Shown piece by piece: positions 11,242 through 23,300 of a stretch of DNA of 64,000 nucleotides. Each line of letters begins with the position of its first letter. The stretch's first letter is position 1. Both the position numbers and the translations under genes were made by a program. The stretch is from Amoebophrya sp. A120 (Eukaryota; Sar; Dinophyceae; Syndiniales; Amoebophryaceae): positions 1,026,116-1,090,115 of the forward strand of contig CAJINV010000014.1 of assembly GCA_905178155.1 (NCBI GenBank), in the 5' to 3' direction. The notes below the pieces were generated by a model, which saw nothing but the letters and a program-made list of their open reading frames with translations, was not told the origin of the DNA and searched no databases.

Positions 11242-13612
11242 AGCCTTACCGACTGATCCTCGTACGAGGGGGATCGGGCGTGACCCATTGCGGGAACTGG
11301 CAAGCTCCGAGCAGCGGTCGGCGTTTGTCCTGCCCCTCCACGGCACAAACGACGGTGACGATGCGCCGGTGCAATCGGACTGGGCAAAGGCCCGGCTGGT
11401 GGACGGAGACCGCACGGTGCCCCCTTTTTCTGCCGAAGGAGCTGTGGCCGGAAAAGTACAAGCTGACCCTGGAACGCAACCCGCGGAACAGCACGTGGCA
11501 GGTGAAACAAGACACCAAGATATCAAAAGGAAAAATCCCCCCTCCCCATATCGAAAAGGAACGCCTCAGAGAATTTGCGATGCTGATTTGTGACCACAAA
11601 TCGTGTTTGTCTTGCAAGAAAGCAACGACACGGGCCCCGCCCCATTATGCAGGCGGTTGGTAATGCTGCTGGTCCTACAGCAAAGACGTTCCTCGTGCTA
11701 AGTGCCTAGGCCAAAACCTCTCTACATTGGCATGATATGGGCCTGCAGTCCTCTACTGCAAGACAAATCTGATTTGTGTACGCAAATCCAGCGCCACAGA
11801 TTTCGTTTTCGATATGGGGAGGGGGCATTTTTCCTTTTGATACAAGACGATCCACGAATGGAACGCCCAATACGGGCGGTACGGCGCCGTTTCCACTTGG
11901 GTGATATCTTACGTCGGGGGTCGTGACGCGTCGTGGGCGGACCGCTGGTTTTACATCGGACGGCAGCAGGATGGCCAGTGGTCGCACTTCACGCGCGTGC
12001 TCCCGGAACCACTGGAAAAAGCGGAAATGGTTATGGGATGGATTCAGCGATTCAAAAGCAGGCGATTCAAAAATTTCTTATTCTTCATCTTGCATGTTCA
12101 AAACCTGAAACAAAATATGATCACTTGCGTGATGAACTTTCAATGGTTTGCTTGTCTTTCCGAATCGCCGCCAGAAAAGGTATGAAATTAAATAGCTAGG
12201 CCAGTCTCAACTTGAGCTAGATTATCGCTTGCGTTTGTCATGTCAAAAATGAAAAGATAATTGAACTACTTCGCATGATCATCAAAAGTCAAATTATAAA
12301 AAGTAAGGAGTTGCCGCAATTTCTTTTCCTTGAAGATGCATGTCATTTCTTATCCCAAAAACGGTTCCCATTTCGGCAGCAAACGACGCGAATTCAGATA
12401 GCGGCGAAACCGATATCGGCGACTTATGCACTTGAAGGACCTCGGTCAGTCTCAACTTGAACCAGCTAAATTGGTGTCGTTTTTAATTCGTTTTTTGGTA
12501 GCAAATAAAAGTGAAGCGCAGCGGTCCCTGCAGAGATTGTGCTGCTCCGGTCCCAAAATACAAGGCCAAGCCGTCGCAGGGTCCGTCGGGCGGGACTATT
12601 TCAGACAAACTGGGAGGCCAAAAGAGTTCAGCTTCAGCCAGACACTAGCTCAGCTCCCTTACTTTTTTCAGACAAAAGTAAGGAGAAATAGCGCAGCTCC
12701 CCCGTCGCAGCTCGAGACTCGGGGGAGCAAAAACAGGGCGGATTTGGGGAAATCGTCGGAATGGTGTCAGAAGGCGCCTATACCGTCGCGATTCAGTGAC
12801 TTTCTATTAGTTTTCTTGTCCCCGGTCTGTATCGGTCGACTTGGCTCATCAAGGGGCTCGATTCAGGAGGTCTACGTAGACCTCCCCCGAGAGCCGGAAT
12901 CACACTGCTACGCTCGATCCAGATAGAGGTCATTCTGGACCATATTTCTGTTTTAAAAAGACTATGTTTGAATCGCGGCCTGCAAAAACCCAGCTTTTGA
13001 GTACCGGCCACTTGATAACTTTCCCAAATGTACAAACTTCAGCACTTCCGCTGCAATTTTCGGCGGACACGCGACGGCCCCAAGAGTGGCGCTGCAACTC
13101 CTTACTTTTTTCAGTTGGTTGATGCTTGACGATCATGCGAAATAGTGCAACTCTCCAGATTCAGACTTCCCCTTACTTTTTTCAGCCTTGGCTGAAGTAG
13201 TCCTGAACTATTTTGGCATCCCCAAAATATTTCAGACAAAATAGCTCCACTCCCCTTACCTTTTTCAGTTGGTTGGTGTCTGATCATGTGAAAGAGTTCA
13301 GCTATCTTTTGACTTTTCGCATGACAAATGCAAATTATAATCTAGCTCAAGTCGAGACTGCCTGAGCTATTTAATTTCATGCCTCTTTTGGCGATCGGAA
13401 AGACGAATAAACAAGCGAAAATCCATGACAAAAGTGGCCACATTTCGTTTCAGGTGATTTTGCAGTGCTCGCACTTCACGCGCGTGCTCCCGGACCCACT
13501 GGAAAAAGCGGAAATGGTGATTTTGCACAACGAGACGATTAATCCGGACAGTACCGAAAAGCTGGAGGTCGTACCAGTGCAAATCACCTTTCCCCCGGAA
13601 GAGGAGGACTAA
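11241..13612 (+). CDS. 3' exons of the second paralogue, possibly detached
   Basis: Exons about 11241-11520, 11848-11978 and 13466-13612 (start of the first uncertain). The join at 11520/11848 reads DTK-TIHEWNAQYGRYGAVS, homologous to the first paralogue RAWNEHYGKWGAIS. The final exon encodes SHFTRVLPDPLEKAEMV and ILHNETIN and ends PPEEED then TAA, matching the first paralogue tail. The segment before 11520 (for example KYKLTLERNPRNSTW) has no counterpart in the first paralogue. Whether this belongs to the same mRNA as 6383-10929 depends on a splice across the TAG at 10929, for which I see no clear signal. Confidence 0.55.
11521..11847. mobile_element. Introner intron, TIR family B
   Basis: Starts TATCAAAAGGAAAAATCCC and ends TTTTTCCTTTTGATA, arms nearly perfect. 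The target repeat is CAAGA on both sides. Phase 1 removal restores the frame into TIHEWNAQYG. Confidence 0.92.
11979..13465. mobile_element. Large (~1.5 kb) intron-like insertion with inverted arms
   Basis: Inverted arms lie at about 12130-12330 and 13290-13440: TATGAAATTAAATAGCT on the 5' side mirrors AGCTATTTAATTTCATG on the 3' side, and CTCAACTTGAGCTAGATTAT mirrors ATAATCTAGCTCAAGTCGAG. The interior repeats CTTACTTTTTTCAG several times. The end of the upstream exon (TCGCACTTCACGCGCGTGCT and on) is repeated just after the element, so the exact splice points are ambiguous. Splicing at CAG 11978 to TGC 13466 keeps the frame. Confidence 0.65.
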
Positions 13613-14200
13613 AGCTACTTACTTACGGGGGAACAACGAGGAGAATACCGGCGTTATTCACGACCTCTCGGGTCGTTTGGGACGAGTTGGAATTTATTAT
13701 TTCTTTGCCCTGTCCGTCTCTGTAGTGGTACGGATTGGGATTACAGGTTGATGTTCAGCTTCTTACATTTCTTTATCTTTTTTACGCTCTTGTATTGGGT
13801 GGTGATGGTGATGTTACAGTGTCTTCATGAATGTGATGCATCTTCTAGTACAACTTGTTGAAGACATGTGATTACGACTTGACATTTACTTTTTATTCAA
13901 TAGCGATATCTAAATTCAACTCTTGTTCTGGTCTGCCTACAGCAGCCATTGTACACTAGGAAAATTTGCTGGTTTTTTTGAACATAGCGTTTACAATTGT
14001 AGTTTCATGTTTTTGGAAAGAATTTTCATGAACTTGTACAGAAGTAATAGCATTGAGCTTTTTGGGTTAATGTGTGCCTCGGCGATGAAAGAAGCACTTT
14101 GATATATTTGCGTTGCATTTTTGATGTAACGCAGAAATATGCTGCATTTTTGATGTCGCAGTTACTGTTGCTTTCTCTTTAATCGTAAACTACGATCCAG
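13467..14200 (+). repeat. First copy of a duplicated gene tail (last exon plus 3' flank)
   Basis: This segment and 15888-16607 are nearly identical. Both contain the last exon (SHFTRVLPDPLEKAEMV) with its stop codon and ~600 bases of AT-rich 3' DNA, including GTGGTGATGGTGATGTTACA and the motif GCATTTTTGATGT. A few small indels separate them. The non-exon part shows no gene. Confidence 0.85.
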
Positions 14201-14940
14201 CGCAGTTGCTAAATTCATTTCCACTGTCCGATCGGAGTAGAACGCCCGGGCAGCCGCCCTCCTACGATTGCGAAACGCCCCGAGGCTATATTCGCAAAGA
14301 ATACCGGCGACCGGCGGTCTTACTTTTCGTCGACAACTGCAGGGAGCTGGAGACGTTTCTGCAGCGAAAGATCGAGAACGAGTGGCGCCAGTGGGTGGAC
14401 GAGGAGGTTTTGATGAAGCAAAACACTAAAAACAAAGTGAAAAGTCTCGTCGTCCACCTGGAGCTGGGCTGTGGTGTCAGAGTGCCTTCGTGTAGGAGCG
14501 AGGGCGAAAGACTCGTGTGGGAGGTGAATGAGCTTGCTGCGAAAACGAAGAGGAAGTCGAACTCGGAAGTCGAAGTCGAAAGGACGATCATTGAGGAGGA
14601 AGAAACTCCTCGTCCTACAACTACAAAAGCCAACTTAATCCGAATCAACCCTGCAGAGCCAACTTTTGTTTTCCTGCGCAAGATTGACAATCCGCTGTTC
14701 TGGCATTTCAACGAGGATGATCTCTGCTATCGCACCATTGCGGGCCAGGAAGAGCTATGCCGAGGTAGTGTTTTCCAAACTTGTTAATGCACATGACAAA
14801 TCTGGAGATGAAGTTGCAGTGGTCGCATTTCACGCGCGTGCTCCCGGAACCACTGGAAAAAGCGGAAATGGTGATTTTGCAGGCGGGGGGGCCGGAACAA
14901 ACTTTCGGGCGAAGGGATCAAGCAGCTCGTGAACACTTTG

Positions 14941-15105
14941 TATGCAATGCAAAAGTATCGTGCTAGTAGTAATTGCATTGCAAATTGCCTCAGCATGACA
15001 AATGGAATTTGTCATGCTGTTTTACCTTGAGATGGAGATTTGTAATGCATAATGATAATTGCAATTGCTACGAGTCATTGCGTTGCTTTTGCAATGCATA
15101 CTTTG
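14941..15105. mobile_element. Introner intron (165 bp)
   Basis: Starts TATGCAATGCAAAAG and ends CTTTTGCAATGCATA; the arms are near-perfect inverted repeats. The target repeat is CTTTG on both sides. Phase 1 removal joins EHF to VVTDDCEV. Confidence 0.85.
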
Positions 15106-15317
15106 TTGTGACCGACGATTGTGAAGTTCAAATGTTTTCTCGACGTGAATGTCGACCAGGAAAACGTCCGCCAGTTGACCACCGAGGAGCTGCTGGGCGT
15201 TCTCTCCGTCCGCTTGGCCTGGCTGGCCACCAACACCGAGGATAACATTAGCAACGAACTGGCGGGGGCACACTGGCTTGTGGAGTGGAGTTTGCTGATC
15301 GATCTGATCAACTGGAA

Positions 15318-15475
15318 TATCCAAGAAAAAGCAACCATAGCCATGCAATTTGTCATGCAAAACACGCATAAACTTGAGTACTTGTCATGCAAAGAATGAC
15401 AAAGTACTCAAATTTATGCGTGCGGAAAAAATTATGGATGGGGATCATGGTTGATGTTTTTTTGTGGATAGGGAA
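15318..15475. mobile_element. Introner intron (158 bp)
   Basis: Starts TATCCAAGAAAAAGCAACCA and ends with its mirror, TGGTTGATG then TTTTTTTGTGGATA. Flanks are TGGAA and GGGAA (4 of 5). Phase 2 removal joins LINW to KLFFLYDFSRV. Confidence 0.8.
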
Positions 15476-15524
15476 ACTCTTTTTCCTCTACGACTTCTCG
15501 CGCGTGATCTTCCCGCTGCTCTTA

Positions 15525-15657
15525 TGATCCAAAAAAAATGAGACCCATATCCAGCATCCAATTTGTCAACATGCAAAACATGCAAGGTCAGACCCAGTGT
15601 AGTTTATCATGCAAAAAATGGATGGAGATGCCGATGCTGGGTCCTTTTTTGTGGATG
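15525..15657. mobile_element. Introner-like intron, borders approximate
   Basis: Inverted arms: GATCCAAAAAAAATGAGACC at the 5' side against GGGTCCTTTTTTGTGGATG at the 3' side, plus an inner CCAGCATCC/GATGCTGG pair. No convincing target repeat; frame continuity into YVISDSIRIK is plausible only. Confidence 0.55.
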
Positions 15658-15887
15658 CCTGTACGTGATTTCCGACAGTATCAGGATCAAGCATGGCGGA
15701 GCTCCTCCTGAGGGCATTAGCGGGCGAGATGGTGAGCAAAATGAAGACAAAGTTCTCCTATGGCGTTCTCAAATGTTACATTCTCAATTATTACACGAAT
15801 TTGTGATGCAAAACCAGCAATAGGGAAAGGGGCAAGGTTGCAAGTCTAGCATGACAAATTTGGTAAAATTTTTCAGACAGCGGCAGG

Positions 15888-16607
15888 ATGGCCAGTGCTC
15901 GCACTTCACGCGCGTGCTCCCGGACCCACTGGAAAAAGCGGAAATGGTGATTTTGCACAACGAGACGATTAATCCGGACAGTACCGAAAAGCTGGAGGTC
16001 GTGCCAGTGCAAATCACCTTTCCCCCGGAAGAGGAGGACTGAAGCTACTTCCTTACGGGGGAACAACGAGGAGAATACTGGCGTTATTCACGACCTCTCG
16101 GGTCGTTTGGGACGAGTTGGAATTATTTCTTTGCCCTGTCCGTCTCTGTAGTGGTACGGATTACAGGTTGATGTTCAGTTTTTTTTATCTTTTTTACCCA
16201 CTTTTATGGGGTGGTGATGGTGATGTTACAGTGTCTTTATGAATGTGATGCATCTTCTAGTGCAACTTGTTGACATGTGATTACGACTTGACATTTACTT
16301 TTCATTCAATAGCGATATCTAAATTCGACTCTTGTTCTGGTCTCTCTACAGCAGCCACTGTACACTAGGAAAATTTGCTGTTTTTTTTTTGAACATAGCG
16401 TTCACAATTGTAGTTTCGTGTTTTTGGAAAGAATTTTCATGATCTTAAACTTGTACAGAAGTAATAAATAGCATTGGGCTTTTTGGGTTAATGTCAGCCT
16501 CGGCGATGAAGTAAGCACTTTGATATATTTGCGTTGCATTTTTGATGTGTCGCAGAAATATGTTGCATTTTTGATGTCGCAGTTACTATTGCTTTCTCCC
16601 TAATCGT
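15888..16607 (+). repeat. Second copy of the duplicated gene tail
   Basis: Counterpart of 13467-14200. It shares the last exon, stop codon and 3' flank, and ends near the TAATCGTAAA sequence that also ends the first copy at about 14188. The unit between the copies carries the third paralogue fragment. Confidence 0.85.
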
Positions 16608-16935
16608 AAAGCGCGACGGATGAGCGCTCATGAATGCACTCGTCTGCTACTTCTTGCAACTGCTCAGCAACGAGAGCGCCCGCAGTAATTTTACCATCGT
16701 CGTCGTCCTTTATTCGCAGTCGTTCTCTCCCGTTGCTGTCAAAAAGCTGTCGTTCTGCTTCTGAAGTAGCAAATCGTCCTGTGTACTGAAGATCTCGTGC
16801 ATCCTTGTCCTGGTCGTTGTATGCAAAAAAAAATTTTTTGACAAGATAACATAAACCCGGTAGTTGCGGGGCAACGTTGCAACATGTTGACTCTTTTGAA
16901 AAAAAGCGCCACAGGCTAAAAGTACGTATTACCAA
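16600..16935 (-). CDS. Possible reverse-strand exon, unknown
   Basis: A 111-codon reverse frame contains a compositionally protein-like stretch (YNDQDKDARDLQYTGRF, then RERLRIKDDDDGKITAGALV). No domain is recognised, the first third is low quality, and no partner exon was found. It begins exactly where the duplicated tail ends, so it lies in unique sequence. It is the only reverse-strand candidate worth keeping and it is weak. Confidence 0.2.
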   Translation of the reverse strand: MVIRTFSLWRFFSKESTCCNVAPQLPGLCYLVKKFFFAYNDQDKDARDLQYTGRFATSEAERQLFDSNGRERLRIKDDDDGKITAGALVAEQLQEVADECIHERSSVALYD

Positions 16936-17057
16936 AATTCAAATAAGGGCGGACACTCACAACTCTCATTGCCACCCCTCTACTTTGCCACTATCCTTAT
17001 TTTCATCATAAATCGTTTTGCGGTCGTTTTCTTTTGCATTTGTTTTTCTTTTACGGT

Positions 17058-17261
17058 ATGCTATCCCCCCCTAGAAAGACCCGGGAGGACCACTTTAAAG
17101 CAGTTTTCAAAACGAAAGATGGACTGCCTCCCGCACCTTCAAAAAAGTTGAAAAAGGAACAGACCTTCGACGGGCACCAGATCCAGACGACCGGGATGAC
17201 ATTTTTGCCATCGGACCACGATTATTTCTTTCGGGCCGCGAAGAAGCCGCGAAGAGAATAA
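17058..17261 (+). CDS. Small basic protein, unknown (67 aa)
   Basis: ATG at 17058 opens a 67-residue Lys/Pro-rich frame (MLSPPRKTREDHF, then PAPSKKLKKEQTFDG and ending KKPRRE) that stops at 17261. The composition looks coding and nuclear-like, and the stop lies 117 bases before the ATG of the giant gene. It could be an independent small gene or an upstream ORF in the leader of that gene. No family recognised. Confidence 0.4.
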   Translation: MLSPPRKTREDHFKAVFKTKDGLPPAPSKKLKKEQTFDGHQIQTTGMTFLPSDHDYFFRAAKKPRRE

Positions 17262-17302
17262 AAAGTAGTGACTTTGTCAAAGGATAAGAGCAGGGCCAAT
17301 TT

Positions 17303-17370
17303 TTGAAGGGACGAGAGGGTCAAAGCAGGCAGAAGCGCAAGGCTTTATTGAAGGGACGAGAGGGTCACAG
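17303..17370 (+). repeat. Two-copy direct repeat in the leader of the giant gene
   Basis: TTGAAGGGACGAGAGGGTCA occurs at 17303 and again at 17348, 45 bases apart. It lies just before the ATG chosen at 17378; upstream the frame stays open but has no ATG. Confidence 0.7.
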
Positions 17371-17377
17371 ACTCACC

Positions 17378-20300
17378 ATGACAACCACGAGAATTTCCTT
17401 TTCCCGCAGTTCCAACCTCCTTCCCCCCGAGGTGGGGTTCTCGGAGTCGGAGAGCGAGGGTGACTTTTCGGAGAGTGAAGACTCGTTTTTCCTCTGCAGC
17501 TCCGCAAACAATCATAACGTCAGTGCAGCGAATGATTGCTTTCACACTGCTGCGCAGGAAGGATGCGATGGACAAGAACGGCTTAGTACCTCGGATCAAG
17601 TCTTGCTGGAGGAACTGCAGCAGGGTAGTACTGGTACTCTGCGAAGAAAGGGTGCTAGCCTGTCTGAAGACCTGGAACTCCTCGCAGAGGCAGCGTTGGC
17701 GCAGAAGAGGCGGAAGAAAGAGCAAAGGGACTTCATGGCTCGAAAGGATTCCTACGCGCACCTGCTCGATGATAACCACCCGATGTGGCAGGTGGACATG
17801 GAGGACATCTTCAAAAACGCCGATGAGTTGCTCTGTCCCCCCATGGCACGACTGCTCCGGGAAGAGCAGCGCGCGGTCAAGCACTACCAGGGAAACAAGA
17901 CGCAAGCCAGATTAGCTTCGATCGTGGAGGAGGAGACGAATTATGGGTCAAATAAGAAAAACACGAATAGTTGTAAAAGCGGGAACATCAAAACTACCAC
18001 TTCTATTCAAGCCAAATCTAGTACCGCAGCAGCCCTTTCTGCGGGGGTTCGGAAAGCACCAATGTCTACAAAGAAATGCAAAGCGAAAATCCCGCGGCTG
18101 TCTTCCATTTTACCAAGAACCGCTTTGTCCGAAGAGATGTGGGAGGCGGCTAAGAAGCAGCCCCTGTTTTACGAAGTTCTGGAGCGAGACTCTTCGGACA
18201 GCAGTTCCAGTTCGACTTCGGAGAACAGCAGCACAGAAGGCGGTAATAGCGATACAAGCAGTTGTGGTTCCGACTCCGATCGCGATCAAAGACCACGACT
18301 GGGTGCTCGCCCGCATAATTCTTCAACAGGCGGCTCATTGTCACTGTCCTCGTCGTCCTCCCATTTCGAAATCCGAACGAAGAAAGAGTTCATGCTGTTT
18401 TACGAGGAGGACACGAGGTCGAACGCAGGTTCGGAAGCGGCATCGACGAAAGGAAAAAAGAAGATCGTGAAGAAAGTCGTGAAAAAGAAGGTCGCGGTGA
18501 AAGCTACAAGTGTTGTGGAAGGAGCTGCTAGTGCAGGAGAGGTTCCTGGCGTTTCCGCAATTGGTACCGGCGCCGCAGTGGACCTTCAAGCTACGACCGT
18601 TGTTAAGGAAGGTAACACTGCCCCGGAACAAACAGGGAAAATGACCACCGAAGGAGCGGTTGAAGTAGACCCAGCAGAAGCGGCAGCAGCCCCGAAGGCG
18701 AAGAAGAAAGTCGTGGTGAAGAAGGTGGTTAAGAAAAAACCCGCTGCTGTTCCTTCCAATGACGAGGAGGTGCAACAAGTAGACAAGCGTGCAACGGTCG
18801 CACTTTCTCTACAAGCGGAGGAGGACGGGAATAAGGTGTCCGATGCTGAAGAAGACACAAACAGAGAACTCACCCCGATGGAAAAAACGCTGGACAACAT
18901 CTGGACCGCGGCGGAGGCGCAGCAGCATGTGGAACAGAAGAAGCTCCAGCAGGAGGTCGCGCGGCAGTGCAAACGGCGCGGCTTGGGACCGCGGCAAGGG
19001 GCGGCCGTATGGTCGGACATTCAGGAAGATTTGTCGAAGGAATTGTATTCCGCCGGTGGGGGAGCAGATGGAGATGAAGGCGGTTCTTTGCTCGCGGTCG
19101 AGGACGACTTCGCGTCACCGTACCACCCGTTGATTGTGTTGAAACAGGAAAAGGCGAAGCGGAAAAAGAAGATCTGGGGCAATATGCGGTCGAAGATCAA
19201 GCTCTGCGCGAACTCGTTGAAGGCCGTGGACAAGATGCTGGATCCCTGTCAGCAGCACATCGACCCGCGGATGAGCGACCGCGATTTACGGCGCCGGTTG
19301 CTTTCCATGGAAAACTGCGCGGACCTTTTTGCGAATTACAAAAACTTCTGGGTGTTCTTCACGAAGATCTACAAGGCGCTGGGCTGCAACGCGCTGTACA
19401 CCTGGCGGGTGGTGTTTGGCGAGAATTTGGTGCTGGATTTCGACACCTTTTCGGAGGGGATGGAGCGGTTCTTCTTGGACCCGTATGCGTTGAAAGAGCA
19501 AGAGAAGTCGCAAAACCGGCGGAAGCAGATGCAGGCCGACGCGGCCAAGGGGGGCGCGAGCTGCGTGGCCGCGTCGCTGTTGCAGGGGAAATCCGGGAAC
19601 TTATGCATTGCAAAAGTGTCTGGGTCTGGAAGGATGCAACTTGTGATGCTGTCTTTGGATGTCTGAAAAATTTGTGTTGCATGAGCAGCACAAGGATTCT
19701 GATTTTTGCTACGCGGAGAGGGCATTTGTCATGCGGAATAGGCATCAAGAATCCCTCAAAAAACCTGTGATGCGAGGGCATGCATTGCAGACATCATGGC
19801 TCACGCAAACCGTGCGTGACAAGTCTCAGAATCTTCCAGAGGACCCAGACGTATTTGCATTTGATAGAACGGCGCGTTGGGCAAGAGCATCAACGCGATG
19901 TCGATGTCGCGGAACGTCGGCAACGCCTCGCGGTCGCCGAACGCCGGCAACAGTCCCCTATCAAATGTAAAAATGTCTGGGTGGTCTGGAAGATTGCAAC
20001 TTGTGATGCTGTCTCTGCATTATACAAAAATCTGTATTGCATGACCAGCATGAGGGCTCGAGTTTGTGCTACATGGAGAGGGTATTTCTCATGCGGGATA
20101 GGCATGAGAAAGTGAAAGCCCGCTAAAAATCTGTGTTGCCAGGTTATGCATTACAGACGTCATGCGTCATGTAAAATCTGCATGACATCCAGACCCAGAC
20201 ATTTTTACATTTGATATCCCCCGGGGGCGGCCTACTCCATGGCCATGAACAAGTCGCAGGCGGTATCGTATTTAAAAACGTCCCCACCCCATAGTTGTGA

Positions 20301-23300
20301 TGCAAATCTGCATGCTGAAAACAAAATGTTTCTCATGCGGAGCCCCATGAGAAGCATTTTCTAGTCGTGTTTTGGAATTTGTCATGCTCCAATCAGCACG
20401 ATATACTAGCTCTGTGATGCTGCTGAACTACCTCAAACAGCACTACACTACGAGTCCAAATTTGTCATGCAAAACAGACAAAACTTGTGGACTTGTCTAG
20501 CCGATTCTCCATCTTGACTATGGTGTGGGGACGTTTTTCCTTTTGATAGGCGGGGGGTTCGGGGGTGTCCAAGTCCCAGGCGGGGAATAAGTCCTTTGGC
20601 GGGGGGCTCGGGAAAATCGCGGGCGCGGGCATGAAGAAGTTCGACAAGACCGCGTGCATGCGCAACTTCTGGTCGCAGGTGCATCTGAGCCAAACGGGGA
20701 TCGTCGCGATTAACGATGTTTTTCCCCTGGAAGGCGGGCTGTTGCTCCAGTTTATGCGGGACCTGAAAATCTACGCGCACCGACAGCAGTGGCAAACGCG
20801 GCCGGATTCCGCGGTGAACCCCTGGGCGAAGAAGCAGAAAGTTTTCTCCTGGGCGCTGCACGACCTGTTCGGACCGAGGTTTGTCCCGGACAAGAGGGGC
20901 ACGATTTTGGGAAACGCGAAGTTGAAGGAGGAACTGGAAAAAGAGTTGAAACTGAACCGGGAGAAGGAGAAAAAACTGTTGCTGCATCCGGTCGCGGAAA
21001 AATCTGTTTCGGAGATCACGAATCTGTTGAAAAAGAAGGAAAACCAAAACGAGAACAGCTCAACATCCGCATTGCTCTCCGCCGCGAAGGAGGTGGTGCA
21101 GGCCAAGGAGGTGAAGCAAGCGGCGCTGCAGTCTGCGAAATCTTTATACGACGAGCAGAAGAAACCAACGCCCGCCCAGGTGGAGGCCATGGTGAAGCAA
21201 GAAGCGAAATTCAACACCGTTTTGGCCGCCGCGGCGAAGAAGGCGGTGGAATATGATAAGCAGAAAAAACAAGACTTGGAACTGCAGGCAAAACTGAAGA
21301 AGAAAGTCGGAAATTTCTTATCCGCGCGGGCGCCCCTGCATTCGGCGTTGGACAATCACAAAGACGAGGACAACAAACCGAGCAAAGGGGGTGGTGCGGT
21401 GAAGAACTTCAAATGGAAAACGATTGGAGAGCGCTTGTCCAACGCGACCGAGGTCCCCCCCGCGAAACTTCTTGTGAAAAAGGCGAAGCAGGAGAACTGC
21501 CAACTAGTCCGGAAGATGTTGAAGGACGAGAACGGAGTGCCAACTTTGGGCGACCACGGGGAGTTCATCTACGTGTACATGAAGGGGAATAAGAGGGTCG
21601 ACGAAGCTCCTACTGGTGGTCCGAATGATGATATTCTTGGACGGCAGAAGTCATCCGATTCCGCAGCTACAGGGACACCTAAAGGAGCTCTCGCGATGAA
21701 AAAGAAACCAAAAGCAAGTGCCAAGAAAAAATTGAATCCGTTAAATGTGAAAGCCGAGGGGGAAATGGGTGTTGTCATCGACGACGGGAACAACGCTTTT
21801 GTGGGCGAGGAAGAGCTCTTGGAGGAGGGGGAGGACGAGCAGGAGGCAGCGCTCGGGTTCGCGGGGATCGAGCAGGAAGACAACACCACCAAAGTGAAAA
21901 TTGTGTTAGAAGAGGGAGATGAGAAATCTTCCGAACCAGGAGCTTTTTTCCCAGATTCATCAAAAGCACCGGGTCGGGAAGATCAGCAATTACAGAAGAC
22001 CGGTAGCCAGAAGCTTTCCATCGTTCCGATCGAGGTGCCGGATAAGAAACCTTCCGTTTTAGAAAAGTTAGCCACCATCGACTTCGACACGGATTTCGTT
22101 ACCCAAGAGACCGACGAAAACCACGTGGAGCAGGGCAAGCTGTCCACGCCCCGGGCGCATGTGGAGCACGGGCTGAAACTTTTAGCCGCGGTGGTTCACG
22201 TGCAGAAGTGCTTCCGGAAATGGATGAGCAAGACGCTGCACGCGGCGTTATTGAAAGAGGAAGAAACCAGGAAAAACCGCGAGGCGTATGTGAAAAACGT
22301 TTTAGACGGCTTGGACTTCCCCGACGCGGACAACAAAACCACGTCGGGGGAGAAGAGACACTTTCAAGACATGTTCGTCGACGAGGACGGCGCGGAGGTG
22401 CAGATGCGAGACTCCGAAATCCGGAACTACATCGCGCCGGAAGAGTACAAGAAGGCGCGGGACAACGCGAATCTGAAGCAAACCGACTTCTACAAACTGG
22501 AGGAGGGCCGGGTCGTGAATTACATCCAGCAGATCGAGAGAATGCACCCGGGCAAGATGCTCCCGGACGGGGAGGTCGCGCAGAAGCAACGGAGGAAAGA
22601 GGAGCTGAAAAAGCAGAAGGAGAAGGAAGAGCAGGAGCGGTTGGAAAGGAGGAAGCAGCGGCACAAGGATATCAAATCCAAAAATGTCTGGGTCTGGAAA
22701 AGTGGAACTTGTGATGCGTGTTGCAGATCATACAAGAATCTGTGTTGCATGACTTGCAAAAGGTGCCCTCTTCTGGCCATCCTGAGAGGGCATTTCTCAT
22801 GCAGAATAGGCATCACCAAGAGGCTGCAGAACCTGTGATGCTAGGCCCTGCATTCCAGACTTGGGGTAGCTTGGAAAAACTGCATGACAAATTTCCGAAT
22901 CTTCCAGACCCAGACATTTTTGCATTTGATAAAGGAAAAACGAGAACTAAAAGAACGGCAAGCGCGGGAACGGGTGGCCCGCGGGGGGGTTCTGGAATCC
23001 GCGAGCCTCGCGGACTTGATGGGCTTGGCGGACCGGCGGAGGGACCTGAACAGACGCGCGTGGAACGCGGATCTCTTGTCTCTAGGCGGGAAAATGCCGA
23101 GTCTAGAGGGGGAGGATTCGGACGAGGACCACCATACAGGGTCGCACTTTGTCGACGGGCATCTCCCCAGTTCGGACGAGGAACAGAAGAAGAAAGTGCG
23201 GGAAAAATACGAGAAAATGATCCAGGGTTCATCAACATCTCCCGGTACCAGCGGTGGACCCGCAGCAGCAGGAGGAGCCACAGCAGCAGCCGGAACAACT

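Larger units (their letters stand above)
14206..16042 (+). pseudogene. Third, incomplete paralogue fragment ending in the same tail exon
   Basis: An open stretch 14206-14787 without a clear ATG contains FLQRKIENEWRQWVDEEV and an FWHFNEDD peptide that may correspond to YWRFGHDE. It is followed by a third copy of the SHFTRVLPEPLEKAEMV exon (about 14818-14890). After an intron at 14941 the peptide is FVVTDDCEVQMF, and then the plausible frame (LDVNVDQENVRQLTTEELL) continues one base out of register at a TTTT run near 15133. That is a single-base frameshift or assembly error. Further exons at about 15106-15317 and 15476-15524 (KLFFLYDFSRVIFPLLL) lead to the fourth tail exon, stop at 16042. It lacks an N-terminus and is probably a rearranged, non-functional copy. 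Confidence 0.5.
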
